Assembly (NCBI GenBank): GCA_019359725.1
Contig: JAHHGR010000046.1
Location: forward strand, 1-37,462
DNA length: 37,462 bases
Reading direction: 5' to 3'
Source: Aphanocapsa lilacina HA4352-LM1
GTDB lineage: Bacteria; Cyanobacteriota; Cyanobacteriia; Gloeobacterales; Gloeobacteraceae
The notes under the pieces were generated by a model. The model was not told the DNA's origin and did not search any database. It saw nothing but the letters and a program-made list of their open reading frames with translations. Within the stretch, counting starts at the first letter, position 1, and each line of letters starts with the position of its first letter. The translations under genes and the position numbers were made by a program. Positions 1 to 8,803 of the stretch are shown here, piece by piece.

Positions 1-104
1 TTGCAATGTTGTATGTGTCAGGAAGTCAGTTATGTGCATTGGCTGGGAAAATTGCTGGGCAGCTGGAGGCGCAGGGTCTGGCCCCTCGAACTGTGTGCAA
101 GCGT

Positions 105-233
105 TCACTGATTCAACACTTCTGAGTACAGAGCGTGCAGCCGCTCTCTTGCCCAGTTGGTTGTTTGCTCAGCCATCAACTTTTGTAGCTGGGCAGGAGA
201 CTGTGTAACGGTAAGAGTGAGGAGTTTGGGCAT
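105..233 (-). pseudogene. N-terminal fragment of an IS630-type transposase
   Basis: The minus strand has a 42-codon frame starting at an ATG at 233. It contains AQLQKLMAEQTTNWARERL followed by HALYS, which resembles the extreme N-terminus of IS630-family transposases just before their helix-turn-helix. After HALYS the similarity stops and the frame ends within nine codons, so the helix-turn-helix and the DDE catalytic domain are missing. A perfect inverted repeat, TAGCGC at 263-268 and GCGCTA at 278-283, lies just upstream and could be a remnant of the element's end. The truncated chlN begins about 130 bases away, so an IS-mediated rearrangement is plausible. The family call rests on a short stretch and is tentative. 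Confidence 0.35.
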
Positions 234-265
234 GATGTTTGCTCGGTCAGATATTTCTATTATAG

Positions 266-685
<420 letters not shown>

Positions 686-778
686 GTGCGTGGTGCAACG
701 TTTATGCTGCTAGACCGTGCGCGCCTTCGGCTGTAAGTAAGAGCCCGGTTGGGTAGCTTGCACGTCAAAATAGGCTTG

Positions 779-1810
779 ATGTCAACGTCGGCTGCAACAC
801 TACGCCAATGTATGCGCGAGTCTGTCACTCCCGAGCCCTGCGGGCGATCTGCCTGCCTGATCTACAACCCCGTGGCCGGACAGGGCGATGCGGAAGCCGA
901 TCTCCGGCTCATCCGTTCGTTTCTGGAACCGGTCTTTGATCTCGATATCCGCTTTACCACCCCGGAGGTTGGGGCGAACGCCCTGGCCTGCGCAGCGGTG
1001 GAGCGGGGCACACAGTTGGTGATCGCCTCGGGGGGCGATGGCACCCTCTCGGCGGCGGCCGAGGCGCTGGTCGGGACGGGCATCCCCTTTGGGGTGATCT
1101 CGCGCGGTACGGCCAACGCCTTCGCCAACGCCCTCGGCCTGCCGCTCACCCTCGAGTTGGCCTGCGAGGCGATTATCGACGGGGCGACACGGGCGGTGGA
1201 TGTAGCAACTTGCAACGGACTACCAATGGTGCTACTTGCGGGCATCGGCTTCGAGGCGGAGGCGGTGGCGCGCACCAGCCGGGAGGCCAAAAACTGGTTC
1301 GGCACCCTCGCCTACGTCTGGTCGGGGTTGCAGCAGTTGGCCGAGATGCAGTCTTTTTGGGTGGCCATCGAGACACCGGATCTGCACATCCAAACCACCG
1401 CCACGGCCATCACGATCGCCAACGCCGCACCGCCCACCTCGGTGCTTGCCCAGGGCTGCGGCGCGTGCGTGTTCGACGACGGCCTGCTCGATATCACCGT
1501 GGTCGCCCCCAGCAGCGCCATGGAAGCCCTCGCCGCTGCCTTCGACCTATTCTCCTCGGCGGTGCGCGCCGCCGCCCTCGACCGTCCCGACGTCGGTCAC
1601 CTGCTTGCTCCCTGGGTGCGCGTCGTCACCGACCCGCCCCAGGTGGTGGCCATCGACGGTGAAGTGGTGGCCTGGACGCCCTTGGAAGTGGTCTGCGTGC
1701 CGGGGGGACTGCGGGTGATCGTGCCCGTCGACGATTTCCTCGAACCGCGCCTGGCGGTGGAGTATCTAGACCTCGAATCGGCGGCCGAAGTAGAGCCGCT
1801 CGCCGAGTAG
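779..1810 (+). CDS. Diacylglycerol/sphingosine kinase-like lipid kinase (YegS/DgkB type)
   Basis: A soluble or membrane-peripheral kinase predicted to transfer ATP phosphate to a lipid such as diacylglycerol. The N-terminal catalytic domain starts with CLIYNPVAGQGDAEADL, the usual first strand and loop, and carries the nucleotide-binding signature ASGGDGTLSAAAEAL, followed by PFGVISRGTANAFANALGLP. The C-terminal half has the beta-sandwich signals VLLAGIGFEAEA and FDDGLLDITVVAP, then VVAIDGEVV. At about 343 residues the length is normal. The frame opens at a TTG at 749, but the ATG at 779 is the more likely start; another ATG lies at 812. The last 45 bases overlap the 3' end of the convergent amidohydrolase. 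The exact lipid substrate cannot be told from sequence. Confidence 0.85.
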   Translation: MSTSAATLRQCMRESVTPEPCGRSACLIYNPVAGQGDAEADLRLIRSFLEPVFDLDIRFTTPEVGANALACAAVERGTQLVIASGGDGTLSAAAEALVGTGIPFGVISRGTANAFANALGLPLTLELACEAIIDGATRAVDVATCNGLPMVLLAGIGFEAEAVARTSREAKNWFGTLAYVWSGLQQLAEMQSFWVAIETPDLHIQTTATAITIANAAPPTSVLAQGCGACVFDDGLLDITVVAPSSAMEALAAAFDLFSSAVRAAALDRPDVGHLLAPWVRVVTDPPQVVAIDGEVVAWTPLEVVCVPGGLRVIVPVDDFLEPRLAVEYLDLESAAEVEPLAE

Positions 1811-2908
1811 CGCCCGGGCGCGTCCGAGCAGCCGGCGGATGGGTCCGGCCAGCCACGTCGTCTCACCATCCACACCGACCGGCTGCAATCGGCCGCGCAG
1901 TCGCTCAAGCAGTCGCTCAAAAGGAGCGCGCACCAGGCGCGCTTCCCCACCTACCAGTACCAGCCGGATCTGCTCGGGACGGGCGCTGAGCACCGCCTCG
2001 GCGACAGTCCGGGCGCGTGGGTTCTCGATAAGCACCAGATCCGCCGGGGCGCCCACCACCAGCCGCCCCAACTGCGGCACCCCCAGGAGGCGGGCGGCGG
2101 CGGCGGTGACCAGATCCAGCAATTCGGCCTCCTCGAACCAATCCCTGGCGCTGCGCAGTTCGGCGAGCAGATCCAGGCTGCCGCTCGCTGTCGAGTCGGT
2201 ACCGATGGCGAGCGGCACCCCGGCGGCCTTGAGGGCGCGTACCGGAGCGGTGCGGCCGTACAAAAAGCGGTTGCTCGTCGGGCAGAGCACCACGCCGGTG
2301 CCGGTGGCGGCGAGCCGGGCGATATCCGCCTTGTCCAGGGCAATGGCGTGGATGACGGTACTGGCAGGCCCCAATAGTCCGAGTTCGTCGAGCCTGCGGA
2401 TCTCGGCATGGCTTTGGGCGTCGGTGCCCTCGGCGGCGTGCACAAACAGCCGCCCGCCCCGGCCGTAGCTGCCGCCCAGGTGACTGTCGGGGCGGTGTTG
2501 CCAGCGATAGGGTGGGACGCGCACCGGCAGGTACCGCAGGCACCAGTGGCCGCGGTCGTGGTGCTGCACGGTGGTCACCCCGGCCAGCAAGTTGCGGTAC
2601 GCCCCCCACCAGAGCCGCTCGCCGTAGTGCAATCGCAGCACCTCGCGCAGGGGAGAACGCTCCGGGCGGAAGACGGCTTCGCCCCAGGCGGCGCTGTTGG
2701 GGTAGGGCGGCTCGCCCAGAGGCGGCAACAGATCGAGGCCCAGGTGGTCGTGGGCGTTGATGAGCCCCGGCACCAGCCAGCAGCCGGCCCCATCTATGTG
2801 CAGCCGGTGGCGGCGGCGCACCGCGCCGAGGTCGCTTACCTCCATCCCGGCAATCGCGAGCGCACCGGTGCCCGCTGCAGTGCGGAGGTTCTCGATGCAC
2901 AGATCCAC
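1766..2908 (-). CDS. Amidohydrolase-superfamily protein, deaminase/chlorohydrolase type
   Basis: A predicted cytosolic metal-dependent hydrolase with the amidohydrolase TIM-barrel. Likely metal ligands in order are the HxH of LINAHDHLGLDL, the His of RLFVHAAEG, the His of STVIHAIALD and the Asp of LAIGTDSTASG. There is no carbamylated-lysine motif, which points to the mononuclear deaminase-like subtypes (cytosine or guanine deaminase, TrzA/AtzA group). The composite C-terminal domain contains LVVGAPADLVLIENP. It is only ten bases downstream of a second amidohydrolase gene on the same strand, so the two are probably cotranscribed. The start ATG at 2908 gives 380 residues, slightly short for the group. 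Its last 45 bases are shared with the convergent lipid kinase gene. Substrate unknown. Confidence 0.75.
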   Translation of the reverse strand: MDLCIENLRTAAGTGALAIAGMEVSDLGAVRRRHRLHIDGAGCWLVPGLINAHDHLGLDLLPPLGEPPYPNSAAWGEAVFRPERSPLREVLRLHYGERLWWGAYRNLLAGVTTVQHHDRGHWCLRYLPVRVPPYRWQHRPDSHLGGSYGRGGRLFVHAAEGTDAQSHAEIRRLDELGLLGPASTVIHAIALDKADIARLAATGTGVVLCPTSNRFLYGRTAPVRALKAAGVPLAIGTDSTASGSLDLLAELRSARDWFEEAELLDLVTAAAARLLGVPQLGRLVVGAPADLVLIENPRARTVAEAVLSARPEQIRLVLVGGEARLVRAPFERLLERLRGRLQPVGVDGETTWLAGPIRRLLGRARALLGERLYFGRRFEV

Positions 2909-2918
2909 GAATCCACCC

Positions 2919-4265
2919 TCAGCGCGCCTGCCCGACCGTCGCGGACGGCGCGGCGGATTTGACGACCCGGCCGCCCTTCATCACAAAACTGACCCGGGTG
3001 AGGGCGCTCACGTCCTTGAGCGGATCGGCCTCCACGGCGATCAGATCGGCGTACTTGCCCGGGGTGAGCGAGCCGACTTTGTCCTGCCAGCCCAACAACT
3101 CGGCGGCATCCACCGTGGCCGCCTGGATCGCCTGCATCGGTGTCATGCCGTACTGGACCATGTAGGCGAACTGTTTGGCGTTGGTGCCGTGGGGATAGAC
3201 CCCGGCGTCGGTACCAAAGACGATGCGGTTGCCCGCGGCGAGGGCGCGCCGGAAATTGTCGCGCTGCAGTTGACCGACTTTGCGCTCCTTCTCGAGCGAC
3301 TCGGGCAGGATACCCGCCCGCTCGCCTTCGGCAAGAATAAATTCGTCGACATAAATATCCATGACCAGGGCGGTGCCTTTTTGGCGGGCCAGGCGCATGC
3401 CCTCCGCGTCGATCAGGCTCGCGTGCTCGATCGAATCGACGCCTGCCCGGATAGCCTGCTTGATACCCTCGGTGCCGTGGGCGTGGGCGGCGACTTTGCG
3501 GCCCAATTTGTGGGCTTCTTCGACGATGGCCTGCATCTCCTCAAAGGTGTACTGCTGCACACCCGGGTCGGTGTTCTTGGAGAGCACCCCGCCGGTGGCG
3601 CAGAGCTTGATCACATCCGCCCCGTACTTGATCACCTCGCGCACTTTGGCGCGGGCCGCCCAGGGGCCGTCGGCCACCCCCTCGGCGGTGTAGTTGAAAT
3701 CGGGGGCGAGCAAATTGTTGTCGCAGTGGCCGCCTTTGATGCCTAGAGCCGGACCTGAAACCAGCAGGCGCGGCCCCGGAATGTCCCCGTCGTTGATGGC
3801 ATCGCGCAGGGCGACATCGCCGTAAGCCCCCGCACCGACGTTGCGCACAGTGGTGAAACCCGCCTCCAGCGTGTCGCGCGCCGCCTTTACCCCGTAGAGC
3901 GCGTCGCGGATCGCCGAGACCCCAAGCCCCTGGTAGCCGGCCCGAAATGGGTCGCTCGTCAGATGCGCGTGCGCTTCGATTAGCCCCGGCAGCACCGTGG
4001 CGCGGCCGAGGTCAATCCTCTGGGCTCCAGCCGGGATACTCACCGTCCCGCTCGGCCCCACCGCCCGCACGCGCTCGCCCTCAATGAGGATAGTCTGATC
4101 GCTCAGCACCCGGCCTGCCACCGCATCCACCAGCGCACCGGCCCGTACCGCAACCACCGCGTTGGCCGCAGGCTCCGCCGCCTCGACCGCCAGAGCGAGG
4201 CCCATCCCCGCCGCCAGACCCCCCAGCCATCGCCATCTATGCACACGCAACCTCACCCTGGACAC
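2919..4265 (-). CDS. Exported amidohydrolase, Xaa-Arg/Lys dipeptidase or imidazolonepropionase-like
   Basis: An amidohydrolase with a signal peptide (residues 1-29: basic RVRLRVHRW, a hydrophobic stretch, cleavage near AVEAAEP), so it probably acts in the periplasm. It shows a full binuclear metal centre: HxH in LIEAHAHL, the bridging lysine in DVIKLCATGG, histidines in KVAAHAHGTEG and DSIEHASL, and the Asp in IVFGTDAGVYPHG. This pattern matches the group of amidohydrolases that includes Caulobacter Cc2672-like carboxypeptidases cutting Xaa-Arg/Lys dipeptides. C-terminal VGSLTPGKYADLIAV closes the beta domain. The length of 448 residues is typical. It lies ten bases upstream of the other amidohydrolase and is probably the first gene of that operon. 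Fold is sure; substrate is inferred. Confidence 0.82.
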   Translation of the reverse strand: MSRVRLRVHRWRWLGGLAAGMGLALAVEAAEPAANAVVAVRAGALVDAVAGRVLSDQTILIEGERVRAVGPSGTVSIPAGAQRIDLGRATVLPGLIEAHAHLTSDPFRAGYQGLGVSAIRDALYGVKAARDTLEAGFTTVRNVGAGAYGDVALRDAINDGDIPGPRLLVSGPALGIKGGHCDNNLLAPDFNYTAEGVADGPWAARAKVREVIKYGADVIKLCATGGVLSKNTDPGVQQYTFEEMQAIVEEAHKLGRKVAAHAHGTEGIKQAIRAGVDSIEHASLIDAEGMRLARQKGTALVMDIYVDEFILAEGERAGILPESLEKERKVGQLQRDNFRRALAAGNRIVFGTDAGVYPHGTNAKQFAYMVQYGMTPMQAIQAATVDAAELLGWQDKVGSLTPGKYADLIAVEADPLKDVSALTRVSFVMKGGRVVKSAAPSATVGQAR

Positions 4266-4385
4266 GGCTATAAACTTCGGACACTATACACCCCGGCAGT
4301 GATTCCACTCGATCGGGGATGTCGAATTGTCAAACACTATCCTAAACTGGTCTTTGGCTCACCAGCGCGATAAAGTGTGAAGAGC

Positions 4386-5300
4386 ATGTCCCAGCCTGAA
4401 CCCTCCCTGGTTTTTTTGCATATCCCCAAAACAGGTGGGACGACCCTCGAAAGTGTGTTGATTGACCAGTACGGTCAGGAACATAGCCTTCGCCTGGACC
4501 TTGCCGCCGTCAACGACGCGGATGGAGCGCAGCGCGCCCGCCAACTGCTCAACGGCGATCGCCATTACAAGCTGATTTCGGGCCATTTTACGATGGGTTT
4601 GGGTGTGCACGAACTACTGAATGTTCCGTGCACCTACGTCACCATGTTGCGCGATCCGATCGAGCGGGTGATCTCGGATTTTTACTTCATCCTGCACACT
4701 CCTGAGCACATTTTTCACGAGCGAATCGTCCGTGAGCGGATGGACCTGAAGGATTATCTGCATAGCGACTTGTCGGACGGCACAGACAACTATCAGGTGC
4801 GCTGTCTGTGCAGCCGCCCCCCCGACGCCCAGGATGGCAACTGGGCCTGCACCGAGCAGACCTTGGCGAGCGCCAAGGACAACCTGAAAAAACACTTCAA
4901 AGTCGTTGGCTTCCTGGAGCATTTCGACGAATCGCTGCTGTTGATGCGTTCACACTTTGGCTGGAAATTACCGCTCTATGTGCGGGAAAATACAACAAAA
5001 AATCGACCGCGCACCTCGCAGGTACCCGAGCAGATCAAAAGCCAAATTCGCAACCGAAACCGGTACGATCTCGAACTGTACGATCACGCCCTTCTTCTGT
5101 ACGAACAACAACTGCGTACGCTGTGCTCCGGGCACTTCGCAAGACAACTCAATCAATACAAATTTCTCAATCGCTGGTACGGCCGCACCATCTACAAAAA
5201 CTACCATCACCGTTCGCGGGCCAGCCGGTTGCGGGCTTTTTTGCTGAGCCGGGCCTGGGTCGTCCTGCTTGGTGTGGAGCGGCTGGTCTACAGACCTTAA
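4386..5300 (+). CDS. Sulfotransferase family protein (copy 1)
   Basis: Predicted to transfer sulfate from PAPS to a carbohydrate or lipid. The 5'-phosphosulfate loop is at residues 10-20 (FLHIPKTGGTT). The 3'-phosphate site is around residues 87-98 (MLRDPIERVISDF). Both match Sulfotransfer_2-type proteins. A later block, GFLEHFDESLLLM followed by FGWKLPLYV, is shared with the second sulfotransferase at 6165-7118, so the two are paralogues. The ATG at 4386 was preferred over the GTG at 4377 because it places the P-loop near the N-terminus, as in the family. The C-terminal ~45 residues are basic and hydrophobic and may sit on the membrane. A methyltransferase gene follows 109 bases downstream. 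The acceptor is unknown. Confidence 0.85.
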   Translation: MSQPEPSLVFLHIPKTGGTTLESVLIDQYGQEHSLRLDLAAVNDADGAQRARQLLNGDRHYKLISGHFTMGLGVHELLNVPCTYVTMLRDPIERVISDFYFILHTPEHIFHERIVRERMDLKDYLHSDLSDGTDNYQVRCLCSRPPDAQDGNWACTEQTLASAKDNLKKHFKVVGFLEHFDESLLLMRSHFGWKLPLYVRENTTKNRPRTSQVPEQIKSQIRNRNRYDLELYDHALLLYEQQLRTLCSGHFARQLNQYKFLNRWYGRTIYKNYHHRSRASRLRAFLLSRAWVVLLGVERLVYRP

Positions 5301-5409
5301 GAAGTGGCCCGGGCCGCACCTTGCACGGTGGGGGTGTGCCAAACCCGCCGCCGGCCATTACAGTGAAAGCATTCTATGTAAACTTCCGTTGCGGCCAAGT
5401 GGGGGGTCT

Positions 5410-6228
5410 ATGCTGCAAGCACCCTGGAACCTGGGCGGTTCTGATGACCCGATGTACGCCATCGATGCCGTCGTCGGCGAGGCGGCCCAGTTCGAGCGGA
5501 TGGCCCAGTTGTGGGATGCAAATTGTCGCCATAACGCGCTGGTCAGCTGTGATTTTTACTGTGGCGGCTTCGCCGAGCAGTTCGAGCGCAATGGCGAACG
5601 CATCGCCGGTTTTTTGCGCCGCAAACTGGCGTTGAGTCCGGATAGTCGGCTGCTCGATCTCGGCTGCGGCGTTGGCCGCGTTGCCCGCTATTTGCAGGGT
5701 GCCACGGCCGGTATGGCGCTGGCGGACGTCTCGGGCTGCATGCTTGCTCAGGCCCGCCTGCGGCTTGGGGAGGCGGCAAACTGCACCTTCACGCCGGTGA
5801 ACGGCAACCGGCTGCCCTGGCCGGACGGCAGTTTTACCCACGCCATCGCCATCGATCTGGTGCAGCACCTGCCGGATGCTTCGCTGCGCGCCTACTTCGC
5901 GGAGGTGGCGCGGGTACTGGTACCGGGGGGGCTGTTTTTGCTCACCACCGGCACGGGCGGCGCCACCGACAAACCGCCCGATCCCTGGCTGAGCCGCCAA
6001 CTGTTGCGGCTGTTGGGTCTGAGGCCCCTGCCCATAGGTTCGCGCACCGGGGCGGTGCTTGCCGAACTCACCCGTGGACCGGGGCCGCTGCAGTTGCGCG
6101 AGGGCGGCGACGACTTTCCCAACCAGTTGCCGGCTTTGCCGGTGGCGGTTCCCTTTGCCGGGCGCTACCTGCTATTGAGCAAACCGAGCACCGCGCGCTT
6201 GACGGTCGAGCGCACTTTGCCCTCGTAG
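5410..6228 (+). CDS. Class I SAM-dependent methyltransferase
   Basis: A Rossmann-fold methyltransferase. Motif I is LLDLGCGVGRVARYL, followed by the acidic end of strand 2 (ALADVSGCM), the motif II region GSFTHAIAIDLVQHLPDA and the motif III region LVPGGLFLLTTGTG. This order is that of the Methyltransf_11 small-molecule and lipid methyltransferases. The ATG at 5410 is chosen because the upstream part of the open frame reads like translated noncoding DNA. It lies between two sulfotransferase genes and could methylate the same glycan or lipid; this is inference from location only. Its last 64 bases overlap the convergent sulfotransferase gene. Confidence 0.8.
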   Translation: MLQAPWNLGGSDDPMYAIDAVVGEAAQFERMAQLWDANCRHNALVSCDFYCGGFAEQFERNGERIAGFLRRKLALSPDSRLLDLGCGVGRVARYLQGATAGMALADVSGCMLAQARLRLGEAANCTFTPVNGNRLPWPDGSFTHAIAIDLVQHLPDASLRAYFAEVARVLVPGGLFLLTTGTGGATDKPPDPWLSRQLLRLLGLRPLPIGSRTGAVLAELTRGPGPLQLREGGDDFPNQLPALPVAVPFAGRYLLLSKPSTARLTVERTLPS

Positions 6229-7118
6229 GCGCGGTAGCGGTTCACCGATCGGTGCCAGCGCTCCGCCAATCCCCGGTAGAGCTGCTCCCCCGTGCGCACC
6301 CGGCCGTAGGTGCGGTTGAGCAGGCGGAAGCCCCGCAGGCGCCTGTCGAAGGCGTCCCGGTCGAGGGCGCCGAGTTGTCCTGCAAAGCGCCCGCAGGCGT
6401 GGGCGTACAGGCTCAGATCATAGCGGTTGAGATCCTGGAGGATCTGGAGGGTGGGTCCCGGCAGGTCCGCGAGCGGCGGCCGGTTGTGGGTGACGTTTTC
6501 TTTGACGTACAGAGGCAACCGCCAGCCAAAATGCGACTGCAACAACAGCAGCGACTCATCGAAGCGCTCCATCAGCGCCACGACCGGAAAGAATCTGTCC
6601 AGGTTGGCGCGGGCGCTTGCCAGCATCGCCGGCGAGCAGGTCCAGTCGGCGTCCCGGGCGTCGGGAGCCTGGTTGCACAAAAAGCGGGTCATGTAGTTGT
6701 CGGTGCCTGCGGCCCATTCGCTGAGCAGATAGTCCTTGAGGGTCATCTTGTCGCGATGAACAGGCGCGTGGGCCGGGTGAGGCGGGTAGCGCAGGATAAA
6801 GTGGTACTCCGAGATCATCCGCTCGATCGGATCGCGCAACCAGGTGATGTAGGTGCAGGGTCGCGCTATGGACTCGTGCAGGCGCAGGCCCATCGGGAAG
6901 TGGCCGCGGATGAAGCTGCAGCGGTGGGCGGCCCTTGCCGTCTGCCGGGCGCGCCTGGCCCCCTCGGCGTCGTTGATGGCGGCAAGGTCGAATGCAAGTA
7001 CATGGTCTTCGCCGTACGCTCTTTTGAGAATGGTCTCAAAGGTGGTACCCCCGGTCTTCGGGATGTGCAAAAAGATGACAAGTGGCCGCTGGGGTTGGTT
7101 ATTCGATCGACGGGCCAC
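6165..7118 (-). CDS. Sulfotransferase family protein (copy 2)
   Basis: A paralogue of the sulfotransferase at 4386-5300, with the same PAPS-binding elements: IFLHIPKTGGTTFE near the N-terminus and WLRDPIERMISEYHFI about 75 residues later. The cysteine-bearing block TDNYMTRFLCNQAPDA and the block ALMERFDESLLLL are also conserved between the copies. The start is set by a strong Shine-Dalgarno GGGAGG a few bases before the GTG at 7118 (reading TVARRSNNQ); the open frame continues to an ATG at 7169 but has no ribosome site there. The C-terminal tail is basic. The gene is antiparallel to its paralogue, with a methyltransferase between them. The acceptor is unknown. Confidence 0.85.
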   Translation of the reverse strand: MARRSNNQPQRPLVIFLHIPKTGGTTFETILKRAYGEDHVLAFDLAAINDAEGARRARQTARAAHRCSFIRGHFPMGLRLHESIARPCTYITWLRDPIERMISEYHFILRYPPHPAHAPVHRDKMTLKDYLLSEWAAGTDNYMTRFLCNQAPDARDADWTCSPAMLASARANLDRFFPVVALMERFDESLLLLQSHFGWRLPLYVKENVTHNRPPLADLPGPTLQILQDLNRYDLSLYAHACGRFAGQLGALDRDAFDRRLRGFRLLNRTYGRVRTGEQLYRGLAERWHRSVNRYRAYEGKVRSTVKRAVLGLLNSR

Positions 7119-7249
7119 CGTTCCACCTCCCGCTGAAATCCGGCCGCCGGGCGGGCGATAGCTTACCATAGGCGACGGGCGAAGCGCCGGTCAACCGGAG
7201 GTCGGCTGAAAAGAAACCGGACAAACCCTGGGGGCTTGCCCGGTCACAG

Positions 7250-7331
7250 TGCGGAACAGAGGACTTGAACCTCCACGCCTTGCGGCACATGAACCTGAAT
7301 CATGCGCGTCTACCAATTCCGCCAGTTCCGC
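7250..7331 (-). tRNA. tRNA-Leu(CAG)
   Basis: On the minus strand the 82-nt sequence folds as a class II tRNA. The acceptor stem GCGGAAC pairs with GTTCCGC, followed by discriminator A. The anticodon stem CATGA/TCATG encloses the loop TTCAGGT with anticodon CAG. A long variable arm (GTGCCGCAAGGCGT) and the T-arm GAGGTTCAAGTCCTC follow. CCA is not encoded. The long variable arm with CAG identifies leucine. Confidence 0.96.
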
Positions 7332-7373
7332 ATCAAGGCAGACAACACTATAGCAAACCGGCATCGCTACTGG

Positions 7374-7661
7374 CTAGGTTGCCTTCTCCGGCGGCTCGAA
7401 AGAAAACACCGCCTGCTCGACATCCCGGCGCGAGAGTGAATAGGGAAAGGAGAGCGTCTTGGTCTGGTTGGGCGGATAGGTGTAATCGACCTTGAGCACC
7501 GTCTCCTCCAGTTGCAGCGTCGCCGACCACCGGGAGCGGTGCAGGTGCCAGCGGTGCTGCTCCTCGGTGTCGCGCTCGCACTGATGCTCCCGCAGCCAGA
7601 TCTCGATCTTGTGCAGCGGGTGGTTGTACAGGGGCGTGTCGGCGGTGGGCAAAGAGTTCAT
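7374..7661 (-). CDS. DUF3143 family protein
   Basis: A 95-residue soluble protein of a family found mainly in cyanobacteria and plastid-bearing organisms. Recognisable features are LYNHPLHKIEIWLREH near the N-terminus, a central tryptophan-containing strand (HRSRWSATLQL) and the C-terminal block YSLSRRDVEQAVFS. The ATG at 7661 gives the usual compact length; the open frame extends upstream only into the J-domain gene. It lies 25 bases downstream of that gene on the same strand. J-protein plus DUF3143 is a recurring cyanobacterial pairing, so the two are probably cotranscribed and may work together. The biochemical role of DUF3143 is unknown. Confidence 0.8.
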   Translation of the reverse strand: MNSLPTADTPLYNHPLHKIEIWLREHQCERDTEEQHRWHLHRSRWSATLQLEETVLKVDYTYPPNQTKTLSFPYSLSRRDVEQAVFSFEPPEKAT

Positions 7662-7686
7662 GGCAAAGGAGCTCAGAAGGTGACCA

Positions 7687-8106
7687 TCAGCCGTTGATCC
7701 AATCGATGAAGGCAACGAGCAGCAGCGAAGCGGCAAAGGCGATCCCCAAAATAAAGAGCGCAAAAATCTCTGTGGGGGACAAAGGGCGCTCGCTGATGTC
7801 GAACCGGCCGCTCGGGCGGCGGCGCGGCGGCACCGGTCGCTGCTGTTGTTGTTGTTGCTGCAAAACGGCGGTGCGGGTCAGTCCTAGGGTCTGGTCGTAG
7901 TGGGAGCGCTTGGTGGGGTGGGAAAGGGTAGCGTAGGCCTCGTTGAGCAATTTGAATTTCTCGAGGGCCTCCTCCGGCGCCAATGGGGAAATGTCCGGAT
8001 GGTACTGCTTAGAAAGCAAACGATACGCCTGGCGAATGTCCCGTTCACTCGCCCCAGGCGGCACACCCAACACCCGATAGTAGTCTGGCCTTTTCATCTC
8101 CCACAT
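7687..8106 (-). CDS. Membrane-anchored J-domain (DnaJ-like) protein
   Basis: A small J-protein predicted to recruit and stimulate an Hsp70 (DnaK) at a membrane. The N-terminal J-domain runs from PDYYRVLGVPPGASERD through the HPD tripeptide in SKQYHPDIS to SHYDQTLGL. After it come a run of seven or eight glutamines (a CAA/CAG microsatellite), a proline/arginine-rich linker and one C-terminal transmembrane helix (IFALFILGIAFAASLLLVAF). There is no zinc-finger or substrate-binding domain, so it is a class C J-protein. ATGs at 8106 and 8097 are both possible starts; neither has a convincing ribosome site. It precedes the DUF3143 gene by 25 bases. Confidence 0.85.
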   Translation of the reverse strand: MWEMKRPDYYRVLGVPPGASERDIRQAYRLLSKQYHPDISPLAPEEALEKFKLLNEAYATLSHPTKRSHYDQTLGLTRTAVLQQQQQQQRPVPPRRRPSGRFDISERPLSPTEIFALFILGIAFAASLLLVAFIDWING

Positions 8107-8233
8107 TTTAGCGCCGGCTTGCCGCGGTGCCGCATCCGGCTTCGAGGGCGGCGGCCCGGCGCGGACGGCTTGACTACCTACCGCATCTAGTGTTTTATAG
8201 CCACAGAACACCACACAGATGGAGTCCGCTCGA

Positions 8234-8776
8234 ATGGTAGCGCAAGTGGATGCATCGAACCCCACCTCCAAGGCCGTCGCTCCGTCGCTGGCTCTGCAGG
8301 GCACCCTCCAGATCTTCACCGGTCCCGACCGGGCCTTCAGCGCCGGGGTGATCGCCCACGCGCTGCGGGCCGCCGGCCAGGGCGTGCCGGTGCTTGTGGT
8401 GCAATTTCTCAAAGGCGGCATCGGCCAGGGTCCGGACAGCCCGATGTATCTGTGTCAGGGTTTGCGCTGGGTGCGCTGCAACCTGCACCGCTGCCTGGAC
8501 ACGCCGCATCTGGAAATCGAAGAACAAAAAGCGATGTACGAACTGTGGAAGTACACCCGCCGGGCGGTCCACAGCGGCCGGTTCGGTCTGGTGGTGCTCG
8601 ACGAATTAAGCCTGGCGATCCAATTTGGCCTGATTCCTGAGACAGAAGTGGTCGAACTATTGGAGCAGCGGCCTTCGTATATGGACGTCATCCTTACCGG
8701 CCCCGAGATGCCCCTCGCCCTGAGCGCCATGGCCGATCAGGTGACCGAACTGCGCAAAAGCGTCATCCAGCCCTAA
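8234..8776 (+). CDS. CobA/CobO-like P-loop-fold protein with degenerate Walker A
   Basis: The fold resembles ATP:corrinoid adenosyltransferases (CobA/CobO). Matching segments are ALRAAGQGVPVLVVQFLKGG, a Walker B-like strand ending in VVLDELSLAI (residues ~119-129), and DVILTGPEMPLALSAMADQ followed by VTELR, which parallels the closing block of CobO. The Walker A site, normally GxGKGKTT, reads FTGPDRAFSAG (residues 28-38): no lysine and no Thr/Ser pair. It is therefore unlikely to bind ATP in the standard way. The ATG at 8234 has a GGAG nine bases upstream; an earlier in-frame ATG at 8219 has none. It is 27 bases ahead of dcd and may be cotranscribed with it. The role is unknown. Confidence 0.65.
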   Translation: MVAQVDASNPTSKAVAPSLALQGTLQIFTGPDRAFSAGVIAHALRAAGQGVPVLVVQFLKGGIGQGPDSPMYLCQGLRWVRCNLHRCLDTPHLEIEEQKAMYELWKYTRRAVHSGRFGLVVLDELSLAIQFGLIPETEVVELLEQRPSYMDVILTGPEMPLALSAMADQVTELRKSVIQP

Positions 8777-8803
8777 GATCGCAGCAGGACTTGCGGGGGG
8801 CGG

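Noticed and set aside
3..125. Plus-strand frame open from the left edge, ending LAPRTVCKRSLIQHF
   Set aside because: Could be the tail of a gene outside the window, but it matches no family I know and overlaps the IS630-like fragment.
7840..7870. GTTGTTGTTGTTG microsatellite
   Set aside because: Encodes the glutamine run of the J-protein; not a separate element, though it may vary by slippage.
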